A stretch of DNA of 64,000 bases from an uncultured Bacteroidales bacterium (GTDB taxonomy: Bacteria; Bacteroidota; Bacteroidia; Bacteroidales; UBA932): the NCBI GenBank assembly GCA_934726455.1, contig CAKVDS010000005.1, positions 11,679 to 75,678 of the forward strand. The letters are read 5' to 3'. Position numbers and translations under genes: made by a program. A model generated the notes under the pieces. It made no database searches. It had not been told where the DNA came from and was given only the letters and a program-made list of their open reading frames with translations. Shown piece by piece: positions 25,101-33,343 of this stretch. Within the stretch, counting starts at the first letter, position 1. Each line of letters starts with the position of its first letter.

Positions 25101-25840
25101 TAGCGCAGTCTCTTAGGGTCGTCTATTGAAGCATTGGTGGTAAGGCATATCAGCCTGTCATGTGCCGGGCCGTCCTCCTTGCGCACGAAGTGCACGTCGT
25201 TGGTGGCCACGACCTTGACACCATGCTTTTCAGCAAGAGCAAAGATCTGCCCGCAATACTCCTTCTGGCGCTCATACAGGTCAAGTGACATCCCCGGAAC
25301 TTCGGTCTTGTGAAGCATCACCTCAAGATAATAATCCTCCCCGAAGACCTTCTTGTGCCATTCGATGGCCTTGTCCACCCCTTCGGCATCGCCGGCAAGT
25401 ATTCCACGCGGTATCTCCCCCGCCATGCAGGCTGAGCAGCAGATCAGCCCCTCGTGGTACTTCTCCACCACATCATGGCTCACTCTCGGCTTGTAATACA
25501 TGCCCTCGATATGTCCGGTGGAGACGATCTTCATCAGATTGCGGTAGCCGTCGTAGTTCTTGGCCAGAAGTATGAGGTGATAATACTTGCGATGCTCGTT
25601 GTCCTTGAGGTGGTGATCGTAGTGCTGCGTCACATAGATCTCGCAACCTATGATCGGCTTGACTGAAGGGAACTTCGCCGCCACGTCTTTGAAGTCCTTG
25701 ACACCGTACATGTTGCCGTGGTCCGTTATGGCAAGGCCGGGCATGCCAAGCTCCTCGGCACGGGTGAACAGTTTCTTTATATCACTCATCCCGTCAAGGA
25801 TGGAGTATTGTGTATGGACATGCAGGTGTACGAAAGACAT
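22136..25840 (-). CDS. dnaE: DNA polymerase III alpha subunit
   Basis: The 1234-residue replicative polymerase. The N-terminal PHP domain starts at once (FVHLHVHTQYSILDG, ITDHGNMYG). The palm carries the catalytic aspartates in PDIDVDFDD and the preceding GPGRGSAAGS; a helix-hairpin-helix region and an OB-fold (about 1000-1100, VYLAGIVTDMKT) follow. Length and order are those of DnaE1, not PolC or DnaE2. The gene is transcribed toward the starch locus and overlaps malQ tail to tail. It points away from the proposed origin at 40 kb, in the direction of replication. Confidence 0.96.
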   Translation of the reverse strand: MSFVHLHVHTQYSILDGMSDIKKLFTRAEELGMPGLAITDHGNMYGVKDFKDVAAKFPSVKPIIGCEIYVTQHYDHHLKDNEHRKYYHLILLAKNYDGYRNLMKIVSTGHIEGMYYKPRVSHDVVEKYHEGLICCSACMAGEIPRGILAGDAEGVDKAIEWHKKVFGEDYYLEVMLHKTEVPGMSLDLYERQKEYCGQIFALAEKHGVKVVATNDVHFVRKEDGPAHDRLICLTTNASIDDPKRLRYTQQEYLKSEEEMSALFPDHPEALANTMEILDKVENYAIDRGHVLPKFQIEQSFLDNIDFYFEKYADIIENGKYEVVKDHDGNEVSRNYRGDEFCRSVAFLCHLTYEGARERYGETLTKEQSDRIHFELMTISYMGFPDYFLIVQDFINWGRRNGVSVGPGRGSAAGSCVAYCLHITNLDPIRYDLLFERFLNPERISMPDIDVDFDDAGRYRVIQYVQEHYGADHISHVITFGTLAAKLAVKDVARISNLPLPESNRLTKMIPDKPIVVKENGEDKEYKPTLANSVKYIKELKNEYENGDPLVKEVLNYALQLEGCIRQTGIHACAMIIGRGNLTDYIPITMGTDKATGQEVWVSQYEGTKIEDVGMLKMDFLGLKTLSIIDRCLALVKKRFGDEIDIEKIPIDDPAVFDLYSRGDTKSIFQFESGGMKEWLIKLHPERFEDLIAMNALYRPGPMDYIPNFVAGKNDPSKITYDLPDMEEYLKETYGVTVYQEQVMRLSQKLAGFSKGKADKLRKAMGKKKKDVLDSLKASFMDGALAKGYPQQTLEKIWKDWEAFAKYAFNKSHATCYAWVSYQTAWLKAHYPSEFQASNLTQNTANMEEMKEIMADCRKSGIKVLSPDVNESEAQFSVNKQGDVRFGLSGLKGFGDNVVEAIIKEREANGLFVDLYDFVERMSAVLNRRSLETLVYAGAMDSFGLKRSQYFQTGKSGEFFIDELMRYATLYRNDEMDSASSLFGDIEELKPVRPEAPVFVGEEDILSVLQKEKEYVGMYLSAHPLDRYRFEIENFTSCQLSQLDSVIDECESQHKTRRVYLAGIVTDMKTVTTKSGSPGARVTMEDFDGNYEFALFGKDYQAFMPFMQPHTQLFIEGAVEERYFIKPEERAAGKTSPYTFKFKNVTLLGNVSEDMVSEFVLHIDSSRLSQDFRKHLVKVLKESKGKIPLIINLTDNTSGYKIDFRSKKFSVSVRQPLIDAVNKLQINYSFSRKQS

Positions 25841-25844
25841 GGCA

Positions 25845-25852
25845 CAAATATA
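25845..25852 (-). promoter_or_regulatory. -7 box very close to the dnaE start
   Basis: On the minus strand TATATTTG matches TAnnTTTG and ends five bases before the dnaE ATG. Transcription would begin at or next to the start codon, giving a leaderless or nearly leaderless mRNA. No well-spaced -33 TTTG is obvious, because the upstream bases form the secDF terminator. Confidence 0.35.
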
Positions 25853-25856
25853 CGCA

Positions 25857-25884
25857 AAACGTCCGACCTTTGAAGAGGCCGGAC
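25857..25884 (-). terminator. Rho-independent terminator of secDF
   Basis: Reading the minus strand, GTCCGGCC pairs with GGTCGGAC (one mismatch) around an 8-base loop and is followed by GTTTTGC. It lies 22 bases after the secDF stop and separates it from dnaE. Confidence 0.6.
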
Positions 25885-25905
25885 GCTTTTGATATTCGGA
25901 AAAAT

Positions 25906-28900
25906 TTACTTCTTCACATTCTTCAGAGCAGCCTTATTGCGGGCACGCATCGTGGCGTCGTACATGATAGGAGTACCGATCATGATTGAAGCGTAAGTAC
26001 CGATGCAGATACCCAGGCAAAGGGCCACTGACAGACCTCTGATGGACTCTCCGCCGAAGATCGCGATGGCAAGCATAGGGAGGAGGGTTGACACTGAGGT
26101 GTTGACCGTACGTGTGAGGGTCGCGTTGAGTGACTTGTTGACAGTCTCCTTGAAGTCCTCGTTCGGATGCAGACCGAGATTCTCACGGATACGGTCGAAG
26201 ATCACCACGTTGTCGTTGATGGCGTATCCGATGATGGTCAGGATGGCCGCGATGAAGGTCTGGTCAACATCAAGGTTGAACGGCAGGATTCCGCTGAACA
26301 GCGAGAAGAAGCCGATGACGATGACAGAGGTGTGTGCAAGTGAAACGACACCGCCAAGACCCCATGTCCAGCCCTTGAAACGGATGGCGATATAGCCGAA
26401 TATTACGATGAGCGCAAGGACAATGGAGATAAGAGCGTTGCGCTTGATGTCATTTGCAATTGAAGCGCCGACCTTGTCCGAAGATATGATACCGTTAGGG
26501 TTGTCGAGGGTGGAAGTGAACTCAGAGAGAGTCAGGTCACCTGAGTAGAAGCCCTTGAGAGACTCATAGAGCATGCCTTCAATCTCAGTGTCTACAGCTG
26601 AAGACTCGTCCTCGAACTTGTATGAAGTGGTTATCTTCATCTGGCTGTCACCACCGAACTGCTTGACCTCAACAGAAGCTCCGCTCACATTGTCATCCTT
26701 GGCGGCAGCAGCCTCGAACACCTTATTGGTCGCCTGACGGACATCTTCAGCCGTCACAGGCTTGTCGAAACGTACCACATAAGTACGGCCACCGGTGAAG
26801 TCAACTCCATAGGTGAAGCCCTTGAAGCACATGGAAGCGATGGCTATCACAATGAGTGCTCCAGAGATCGTGTAAGACCATTTCTTGCCTGAAAGGAAGT
26901 TGATCTTGGTGTTCTTGAGGAAGTTTTTGGTGAACTTCGTCTCGAAACTGATGCTCTTGCCTGCATTGATACGGTCATCGAAAATGAGACGCGTGATGAA
27001 GATGGAGGTGAGCACAGAAGTGATGATACCGATGATAAGGGTGGTCGCGAAGCCCTTGATAGGACCTGAACCGAAGAAGAAGAGCACGAGACCGGTGAGG
27101 AGGGTCGTCACCTGACCGTCGATAATGGCGGAGTAGGCGTTGGAATAACCATCCTGAACAGCCTTTCCAAGGCCCTTGCCGGCCTTCAGTTCCTCCTTTA
27201 TACGCTCGTAGATGATCACATTTGCATCCACCGCCATACCCATGGTAAGCACAAGACCGGCGATACCCGGCAGGGTAAGCACAGCACCGAATGCTGACAG
27301 AGTACCGAAGAGGAGCACGACATTGGTAAGGAGCGCTACATCAGCCACGAGACCGGCACCCTTGTAGAAGAGCACCATGTAAAGGAGCACGAGGCAGAAT
27401 GCTATGATGAAAGAGACGAGACCCGCATGGATTGAAGCCGCACCGAGAGAAGGTCCTACAACCTGCTCCTGAACGATTGTCGCAGGTGCCGGAAGCTTAC
27501 CGGAGTTGAGCACGTTAGCAAGGTCGGTAGCCTCCTCGATACTGAACTGTCCGGTGATTGAAGATGAACCGCCGGTGATTTCAGCCTGCACGATAGGATA
27601 AGAATATACGGTACCGTCGAGTACGATGGCAACCTGACGGCCGATGTTCTCTTTGGTGAGACGTGCCCAGGTATTTGCTCCCTCAGCGTTCATTGTCATG
27701 GAAACACCAGGCTCACCGCCGCGGCGGTTGTCATATTCAACACGGGCGTTGGTGACAACACCACCATCAAGAGGAGCTTTTCCGTCACGGGAAGAAGCCT
27801 TGATGGCAACAAGTTCGTAGATATTGCTGTTCTTTATGTAAGACGTAGGCTTTACAGACCACATCGGGCGGAACTCAGCCGGGAAGAGGGCCGCTATCTC
27901 CGGCATGTGGAGATACTGGTTGATGAGGGCAGTGTCGGCAGCGGCAGCAAGACCGATGCAGGCGTTGTCACGGAACTGTGATGGGGAAAGCACTGCGAAG
28001 AGAGGGTTCGCCTTCTTATAGGCCTCTACATTGGCATTGTCAGCCTCTCCGCCCTGGGCCTTGATCTCCTGAGCCACAAGGTCATCGGATTCTGTGCTCT
28101 CTGTCGCATCCTCCACAGCCACCTCGTCAGCGCTGAGAGTCTGGGCGAGCACTGCATTGGCCTCCTCAAGATAAGGGGCTATTTCCTGACTTGCGTAAGT
28201 TGTCCAGAACTCAAGTGATGCGGTGCCCTGAAGCAGCTTGCGCACACGCTCCGGCTCCTTGACGCCCGGAAGTTCCACGAGAATACGTCCTGTATTGCCA
28301 AGTCTCTGGATTGACGGCTGGGTCACACCGAAACGGTCGATACGGTTACGCAGCACGTTGAACGAATTGGCTACGGCGCTCTCGGATTCCTCGCGGATGA
28401 CGCTGATCACCTGATCATCTGTAGACTCCGGCTTGATGCGGTCACGCATTTCATAGGTGCCGAAAATCTGTGCCAGTCTCTGGCCACCGCCAACCTCTTT
28501 CCATGCCTCGGCAAAAAGGGAGATGAAATCAAGCTGGGAGTTGACGCTGCGCTCTTTGGCGAGAGCCACGGCCTTCTGGAACTCAGGAGCGGTATTGTTG
28601 CCGGCAAGAGCCTTGACAAGATCCTCGAGCTGCACCTGAAGCATGACGTTCATACCGCCCTTCAGGTCAAGGCCAAGATTGATCTCCTGATTCTGTACAC
28701 TCTTGAATGTGTAGCCGAAATAGATTTTCTCCGTGGAGATGGAGTCCGTATAGCGACGGGCCTCTATCTTCCTGATGGAATCAAGGTAGTAGGCCTTGTC
28801 CACGTCCGGAACTTCTGCGAATGCGGCAGATTTCTGCATCTCCGCCACAGCCTTGTCGGCAGCGGCGTTGGCCTTCTTTGTGCAGATGCTCGTCACGAGT

Positions 28901-28974
28901 GTGAAAGAGAGCTGCCAAAGGCAGGCGAGAATGAGGCAGATAGCCACAAATCTGATAGCACCTTTACTTTGCAT
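25906..28974 (-). CDS. secDF: Fused protein translocase subunit SecDF
   Basis: A 1022-residue inner-membrane protein that uses the proton gradient to pull exported proteins through SecYEG. The N-terminal segment (about 8-28) is followed by a large periplasmic SecD domain with EINLGLDLKGGMNVMLQV and a six-helix SecD membrane domain (AGLVLTMGMAVDANVIIYERI). The SecF half then begins near residue 690 with NFLSGKKW, FTGGRTYVVRF and a second membrane domain ending in YAINDNVVIFDRIRENL. Natural SecD-SecF fusions are usual in Bacteroidota. I start at the ATG at 28974, because the longer frame adds 32 residues unlike any SecD N-terminus and covers the promoter. Confidence 0.95.
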   Translation of the reverse strand: MQSKGAIRFVAICLILACLWQLSFTLVTSICTKKANAAADKAVAEMQKSAAFAEVPDVDKAYYLDSIRKIEARRYTDSISTEKIYFGYTFKSVQNQEINLGLDLKGGMNVMLQVQLEDLVKALAGNNTAPEFQKAVALAKERSVNSQLDFISLFAEAWKEVGGGQRLAQIFGTYEMRDRIKPESTDDQVISVIREESESAVANSFNVLRNRIDRFGVTQPSIQRLGNTGRILVELPGVKEPERVRKLLQGTASLEFWTTYASQEIAPYLEEANAVLAQTLSADEVAVEDATESTESDDLVAQEIKAQGGEADNANVEAYKKANPLFAVLSPSQFRDNACIGLAAAADTALINQYLHMPEIAALFPAEFRPMWSVKPTSYIKNSNIYELVAIKASSRDGKAPLDGGVVTNARVEYDNRRGGEPGVSMTMNAEGANTWARLTKENIGRQVAIVLDGTVYSYPIVQAEITGGSSSITGQFSIEEATDLANVLNSGKLPAPATIVQEQVVGPSLGAASIHAGLVSFIIAFCLVLLYMVLFYKGAGLVADVALLTNVVLLFGTLSAFGAVLTLPGIAGLVLTMGMAVDANVIIYERIKEELKAGKGLGKAVQDGYSNAYSAIIDGQVTTLLTGLVLFFFGSGPIKGFATTLIIGIITSVLTSIFITRLIFDDRINAGKSISFETKFTKNFLKNTKINFLSGKKWSYTISGALIVIAIASMCFKGFTYGVDFTGGRTYVVRFDKPVTAEDVRQATNKVFEAAAAKDDNVSGASVEVKQFGGDSQMKITTSYKFEDESSAVDTEIEGMLYESLKGFYSGDLTLSEFTSTLDNPNGIISSDKVGASIANDIKRNALISIVLALIVIFGYIAIRFKGWTWGLGGVVSLAHTSVIVIGFFSLFSGILPFNLDVDQTFIAAILTIIGYAINDNVVIFDRIRENLGLHPNEDFKETVNKSLNATLTRTVNTSVSTLLPMLAIAIFGGESIRGLSVALCLGICIGTYASIMIGTPIMYDATMRARNKAALKNVKK

Positions 28975-29010
28975 AAATATGGTCTTTAAAAAATTATCCG
29001 AAATAGTTCG

Positions 29011-29018
29011 CAAAGTTA
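29011..29018 (-). promoter_or_regulatory. -7 box for secDF
   Basis: On the minus strand TAACTTTG is a perfect TAnnTTTG match, 36 bases before the chosen secDF ATG. This supports the shorter start, because the longer frame would include the promoter. Confidence 0.5.
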
Positions 29019-29059
29019 GTATTTTTCTCAAAAGAAAGAAACTTTGTGTCAGCTTTTTG

Positions 29060-29067
29060 TATATTTG
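29060..29067 (+). promoter_or_regulatory. -7 box for nfeD-floA
   Basis: TATATTTG on the plus strand, 24 bases before the nfeD ATG at 29092. The nearest TTTG upstream (29043-29046) is closer than the usual 19-21 bases, so the -33 element is doubtful. Confidence 0.45.
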
Positions 29068-29091
29068 CAAAACAACAAAAAACTCATAATC

Positions 29092-29562
29092 ATGTGGTGG
29101 ATAACGGCAGCTCTGATCTTTGCGGGCATACTGTTCATGCTCGTTGAATTGCTTCTCGTACCGGGAGTCGGCATCGGTGGAATATTAAGTCTCGCATCAC
29201 TGTGCGCAGCGTGCTGGTACACTTTTGTGTACATCGGTTCAGGTCCCGGATGGACTGTGCTGGTCCTGGTGCTTATCCTGCTGGTCGTATCGATATGCAT
29301 GGCCCTGAGAGCCAAGACATGGAAAAGATTTGAACTCAAGACCGAGGTGACTTCAAAAGTCAACAATGAGTTCACTTCCCTGCATGTTTCTGACAAGGGC
29401 TTTGCGCAGACAAGACTCGCCCCTATGGGCACAGGACGTTTCGGAGACACCGTCTGCGAAGTCAAAAGTTCAGACAATTCCCTCATTGCGGCAGGAACCC
29501 CTCTTGAGGTCGTGGCAATCGAAGACAACCAAGTGACAGTAAAACCATTAATCCAACAATAA
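29092..29562 (+). CDS. NfeD-family membrane protein
   Basis: A 156-residue protein with three to four hydrophobic segments in the first 80 residues (ITAALIFAGILFMLVELLLVPGVGIGGI and following) and a soluble C-terminal OB-like NfeD domain (about 95-156, GFAQTRLAPMGTGRFGD). NfeD proteins form pairs with flotillins in membrane microdomains, and floA starts directly at the next base after this stop, so the pair is translationally linked. I use the ATG at 29092, because the longer frame begins with TTG inside the promoter. Confidence 0.85.
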   Translation: MWWITAALIFAGILFMLVELLLVPGVGIGGILSLASLCAACWYTFVYIGSGPGWTVLVLVLILLVVSICMALRAKTWKRFELKTEVTSKVNNEFTSLHVSDKGFAQTRLAPMGTGRFGDTVCEVKSSDNSLIAAGTPLEVVAIEDNQVTVKPLIQQ

Positions 29563-30507
29563 ATGAATCCAATCCTACTTGCGGCAATCATTATCGTGTC
29601 GCTCATCATCGTGCTGTGGTTTTTCCCCGTGGCACTGTGGTTTCAAGCCGTTCTTTCCGGCGTGTATGTATCGCTTCTGCAACTGGTGCTCATGCGCTGG
29701 AGGGGTGTCAACCCGCACACCATAGTAATGGCCATGATCACAGGCACCAAAGCCGGACTCACACTGAAAGTCAATGAACTCGAAGCCCACTATCTGGCGA
29801 AGGGCAACGTACCCAAGGTCATAATGGCGCTTATCTCCGCCAACAAAGCCAACATAGCCCTTGATTTCAAGATGGCCTCGGCAATCGACCTCGCCGGCCG
29901 GGATGTTCTCGAAGCTGTGCAGATGTCCGTCAACCCTAAAGTCATCAACACCCCGCCTGTAACCGCCGTAGCCAAGGACGGAATCCAGCTTATCGCCAAG
30001 GCCAGAGTCACAGTACGTGCCAATATCAAGCAGCTCGTAGGTGGAGCCGGAGAGGAGACCATCCTCGCAAGGGTAGGAGAGGGAATCGTGAGCAGCATCG
30101 GTTCGTCAGAATCCCACAAATCAGTGCTCGAGAACCCTGACAGCATATCTAAACTCGTTCTCAACAAGGGCCTTGACGCAGGCACAGCATACGAAATCCT
30201 ATCAATAGACATCGCAGACATCGATGTAGGTAAAAATATCGGAGCAGTGCTGCAGATGGATCAGGCAGATGCGGACAAAAATATCGCACAGGCGCGCGCA
30301 GAGGAGCGCAGGGCAATGGCGGTAGCCTTGGAGCAGGAGATGAAAGCCAAGGCGCAGGAAGCCCGTGCAAAGGTAATCGAAGCCGAGGCCGAAGTGCCTA
30401 TGGCTATGGCCGAAGCATTCCGTAACGGCAATCTCGGAATCATGGATTACTACCGGATGAAAAATATCCAAGCGGACACCGACATGCGCGAGACCATCGC
30501 GAAATAA
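29563..30507 (+). CDS. floA: Flotillin-like protein FloA
   Basis: The 314-residue scaffold protein has an N-terminal membrane hairpin (about 4-45), then a PHB/SPFH domain (VNELEAHYLAKGNVPKVI, about 65-230) and an Ala/Glu-rich coiled coil (about 235-290, QARAEERRAMAVALEQEMK). The sequence is of the bacterial YqfA/FloA type, which organises membrane microdomains and affects membrane fluidity and protein complexes. It is encoded immediately after nfeD and followed by a strong terminator. No catalytic role is expected. Confidence 0.93.
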   Translation: MNPILLAAIIIVSLIIVLWFFPVALWFQAVLSGVYVSLLQLVLMRWRGVNPHTIVMAMITGTKAGLTLKVNELEAHYLAKGNVPKVIMALISANKANIALDFKMASAIDLAGRDVLEAVQMSVNPKVINTPPVTAVAKDGIQLIAKARVTVRANIKQLVGGAGEETILARVGEGIVSSIGSSESHKSVLENPDSISKLVLNKGLDAGTAYEILSIDIADIDVGKNIGAVLQMDQADADKNIAQARAEERRAMAVALEQEMKAKAQEARAKVIEAEAEVPMAMAEAFRNGNLGIMDYYRMKNIQADTDMRETIAK

Positions 30508-30530
30508 CGCCGCAGAAACAATCGCATAAA

Positions 30531-30566
30531 AAGAAGCCGGCAGGAAGTGATTCCTGCCGGCTTCTT
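30531..30566. terminator. Bidirectional terminator between floA and ppiD
   Basis: AAGAAGCCGGCAGGAA (30531-30546) and TTCCTGCCGGCTTCTT (30551-30566) form a perfect 16-pair stem with loop GTGA. It has A-rich upstream and T-ending downstream flanks and lies between two convergent genes, so it can stop transcription from both sides. Confidence 0.85.
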
Positions 30567-30585
30567 GATATCTATAAAGTCTCTA

Positions 30586-32667
30586 TTAATAGAACCTCTC
30601 GCGGTTGTCCTTGACGTTGTCGTACTCGGACATCACTGATATGATCATCTGTGAGAGATACTGGCCTTTCTGGGTATTGAGGTTCTTGGCATCATCCTCT
30701 GTATAGAAGCTGCCTGTCTGGCGATTGTTCACGCTCAGGACATAAACTCCCATAGAACCAGGAACAGGGCCGTATACGACGCCGTCCTTAGCTACAGAAG
30801 CAGCACCGAGGACAGCAGGATCTACACTCGTGGAAGACAATGAGAGACCTTCATTGCGGTCAACCGTAACTCCGAGAGCATCAGCCACGGCATCGATACT
30901 TGTAAGACCTTTAACTTTAGCAGCAACTTCGGAAAGTTTCTTGGATTGAACCTTCTCCGCATAGAGCCTCTCGTTGATTACAGAAGCCACCTGCTTCAAA
31001 GAAGCGTATCCTTCCTTGTGGACATCCTTCACGGCAGCGATGAAGAAGAAGTTGTTGTTGACCGTTATGATATTTGAAGCCTTGCCGGCCTTGTTGTCGA
31101 ATATCCAACGGGTCACTTCCTTAGCCTGATCCACCGCACCATAAGAAGAAGTGGCCTCAGTCACATTGAGAGAGTGTGAATATACTTTGGTGGAATCGAC
31201 AGCCTTCCTGTATCCTTCATAGGAACCGTTAGTAAGCGTGGCGAACGTGTTGGCTTCAGCATAATACTTGTTGAAAGTCTCCTTGCTTGCAAGGGCTGTC
31301 TTCTCAAGTATGGCAACCTGTTTCTTTGCCACAGGCTTGGTCTTCTGAGATACAAGAACCACATGAGTACCGTACTGGGTAGTGAGAACGAAAGGCTTGC
31401 CCACCTGAGCCTCTATGACTGACTCCATGCCCGGAATCATATAAGTCTGCGTCATCCAGCCTATGCTTCCGAGTTCTCCGTCTGCGGCAGAACCCTTGTC
31501 TTCAGAATATATTGAAGCGAGGTTGGAGAAATTCGCACCTCTCTTACCGAGTACCTCCACAAGGCTGTCGGCAGTATGCTTGGCATCTGAACCCACAAGA
31601 AGTATATGCTTGACATACACAGAGTCTGGAAGCATCTTGCTGTCCATCTCACGGGCTGCATAGAAAGTGTCGCCTGACTTGACAATCTGTGAAACTTTGT
31701 CGCCAGCGAATATCTGGGCGTTGAGTTCACTGTTGATCGTATTGAGTTCACCCGCTTTATACCAATATGTCGAGAGCTGACGTTCGGAGTTTTTCAGAAG
31801 GAAAGTCTTCATATTGTCTGTAGTCGCAAATTCCTGATATGCGGCATCCATGGCCTCACTGGTCTGCGCTACGTCCTCCGCAGAAGGAACAACCTCGAAT
31901 ACAACGTATTCAATGTCCCTGCTGGCGTTCTGCCTGAAGAACTTCTTGTGGTCGTTGTAGTACTTGCGAATCTCATCGGAGCTGACAGTGATGGTCGAAT
32001 CCTTGGTCATAGGATAGTACGCAAGACACCAGTCTACATCGGCGGTAGTATTGCCGGCAGCAACATCCATCTTAAGCTGAAGAGCGTTCTCGATATTGCT
32101 GGCATTGAAGAGAGCGCCATACTTCAGATAGTACTGCTGGTTATAGACAGTGTTCTGCAGATAGTTCCAATAAGTACGGAGCTGCCCTGACTGGTCGCTG
32201 TTGACATTGTCGATAAATGCCTTGAGCATGTCTGAAGAGAAATTGCCCGACTCATCGAGGAAGACAGGATTCTGAGCCATGACAGGGGAGAGTGTCTCTC
32301 CTGAAACGAGGGAAACCATCTCGTCTTCGCCGACGCATATCCCGGCCGCCTTGGCATTCTTGACGAACATATATTTGTCAAGAAGGCCCTGCCAAGCGGC
32401 ATTCCTTATCTGACGCTGGGTCTGCTCGTTCTGTGAGGACGATCCGGAAAGCATCTCATTGATTACCGTATATTTGTCCACATCTTCCTGAAAATCATTG
32501 TATGAGATGTTCTTGCCGGCAATCTTGCCGACATCATACTTTGATGACATCGAGTTCAATGCAGACTCCAAAGTTCCAGGATCGATAATGAACGAGAGAA
32601 GGGCCAGCGCGATGATAATCGAGATCACGAGGCCAAACTTAACGCGTATTTTTTCAAGTACCGCCAT
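30586..32667 (-). CDS. ppiD: Periplasmic peptidyl-prolyl isomerase/chaperone (PpiD/SurA type)
   Basis: A 693-residue protein with a single N-terminal membrane anchor (LVISIIIALALLSFIID, about 13-29), a SurA-like N-terminal chaperone domain (about 35-260) and a parvulin rotamase domain (about 345-450, YVKHILLVGS, DGELGSIGWM, YGTHVVLV). A C-terminal second chaperone-like half follows. It should help newly exported outer-membrane proteins fold at the periplasmic face of the membrane. It is the last gene of the row coaX-omp-tpr-lptC-ppiD, 43 bases after lptC. Confidence 0.9.
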   Translation of the reverse strand: MAVLEKIRVKFGLVISIIIALALLSFIIDPGTLESALNSMSSKYDVGKIAGKNISYNDFQEDVDKYTVINEMLSGSSSQNEQTQRQIRNAAWQGLLDKYMFVKNAKAAGICVGEDEMVSLVSGETLSPVMAQNPVFLDESGNFSSDMLKAFIDNVNSDQSGQLRTYWNYLQNTVYNQQYYLKYGALFNASNIENALQLKMDVAAGNTTADVDWCLAYYPMTKDSTITVSSDEIRKYYNDHKKFFRQNASRDIEYVVFEVVPSAEDVAQTSEAMDAAYQEFATTDNMKTFLLKNSERQLSTYWYKAGELNTINSELNAQIFAGDKVSQIVKSGDTFYAAREMDSKMLPDSVYVKHILLVGSDAKHTADSLVEVLGKRGANFSNLASIYSEDKGSAADGELGSIGWMTQTYMIPGMESVIEAQVGKPFVLTTQYGTHVVLVSQKTKPVAKKQVAILEKTALASKETFNKYYAEANTFATLTNGSYEGYRKAVDSTKVYSHSLNVTEATSSYGAVDQAKEVTRWIFDNKAGKASNIITVNNNFFFIAAVKDVHKEGYASLKQVASVINERLYAEKVQSKKLSEVAAKVKGLTSIDAVADALGVTVDRNEGLSLSSTSVDPAVLGAASVAKDGVVYGPVPGSMGVYVLSVNNRQTGSFYTEDDAKNLNTQKGQYLSQMIISVMSEYDNVKDNRERFY

Positions 32668-32710
32668 TTTATCTTAAATTTTTAATTTTCCAATAGGGCT
32701 GCGAATTTAA

Positions 32711-33340
32711 CTATTTTTTTGGAAACGGGCCAATAAAATTCACAGAATCAATAATAACAGCCGTAGAATCTCTTACAGTCACCACGTAGCCGTTGAACGG
32801 GCTGTTCAACTTGGCGTTCCTCATCCTGTCATCCGAGCGCATGCCATACCCTTGAGCAAACATGTCTCTGGAGTACATTTTGACATAGCAGTCTGTATAT
32901 ATCTCCTTTTTGCTGCTGTCCCAAAATATGGTATCAGTCTCCATCGTCTCCTGTTTCAAGACATTATGGAGTATGACATTTCCATAAGCCTTCCATATTT
33001 CATCTCCGGATGAGGGGACTGTATGCTCCGCTTCATCAGCCACTATGACCGATTCAAGAAATCCTTCCTCATTATAGCCGAATACTGATACGCCATCAGG
33101 GAACAAGTCTGTCTTGACTCCATCTTTGTCATACCTCTCAAGCACTCCGGCCTCCATCCTCATCTCCATCTCTCCGTTCTTGGTCTGCACGGCAAACACA
33201 TCCTGCACTTTCTGGACAGGAGCAGAACTCAAGTCAAGTTTTTCAGCCTCGGCGATCCCCTTGCTGCAGGAAACGAAATTACTGGCAACCACAAATGTGA
33301 CTGCCAGTAACTTCACTGATCTGATAGTCGGACAGCCCAA
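32711..33340 (-). CDS. lptC: LPS export protein LptC
   Basis: A 209-residue lipoprotein-like protein (lipobox FVSC, Cys25) with an LptC beta-jellyroll domain (about 40-190): VFAVQTKNGEMEMRMEA, VIVADEAEHT, AYGNVILHNV and the typical TDTIFWD/IYTDCYVKMYSRD stretches. LptC sits in the periplasm and hands LPS from LptB2FG to LptA. Unlike the E. coli protein, which is anchored by a transmembrane helix, Bacteroidota LptC is often a lipoprotein. It lies 3 bases after the TPR gene, so translation is coupled. Confidence 0.88.
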   Translation of the reverse strand: MGCPTIRSVKLLAVTFVVASNFVSCSKGIAEAEKLDLSSAPVQKVQDVFAVQTKNGEMEMRMEAGVLERYDKDGVKTDLFPDGVSVFGYNEEGFLESVIVADEAEHTVPSSGDEIWKAYGNVILHNVLKQETMETDTIFWDSSKKEIYTDCYVKMYSRDMFAQGYGMRSDDRMRNAKLNSPFNGYVVTVRDSTAVIIDSVNFIGPFPKK

Positions 33341-33343
33341 GTA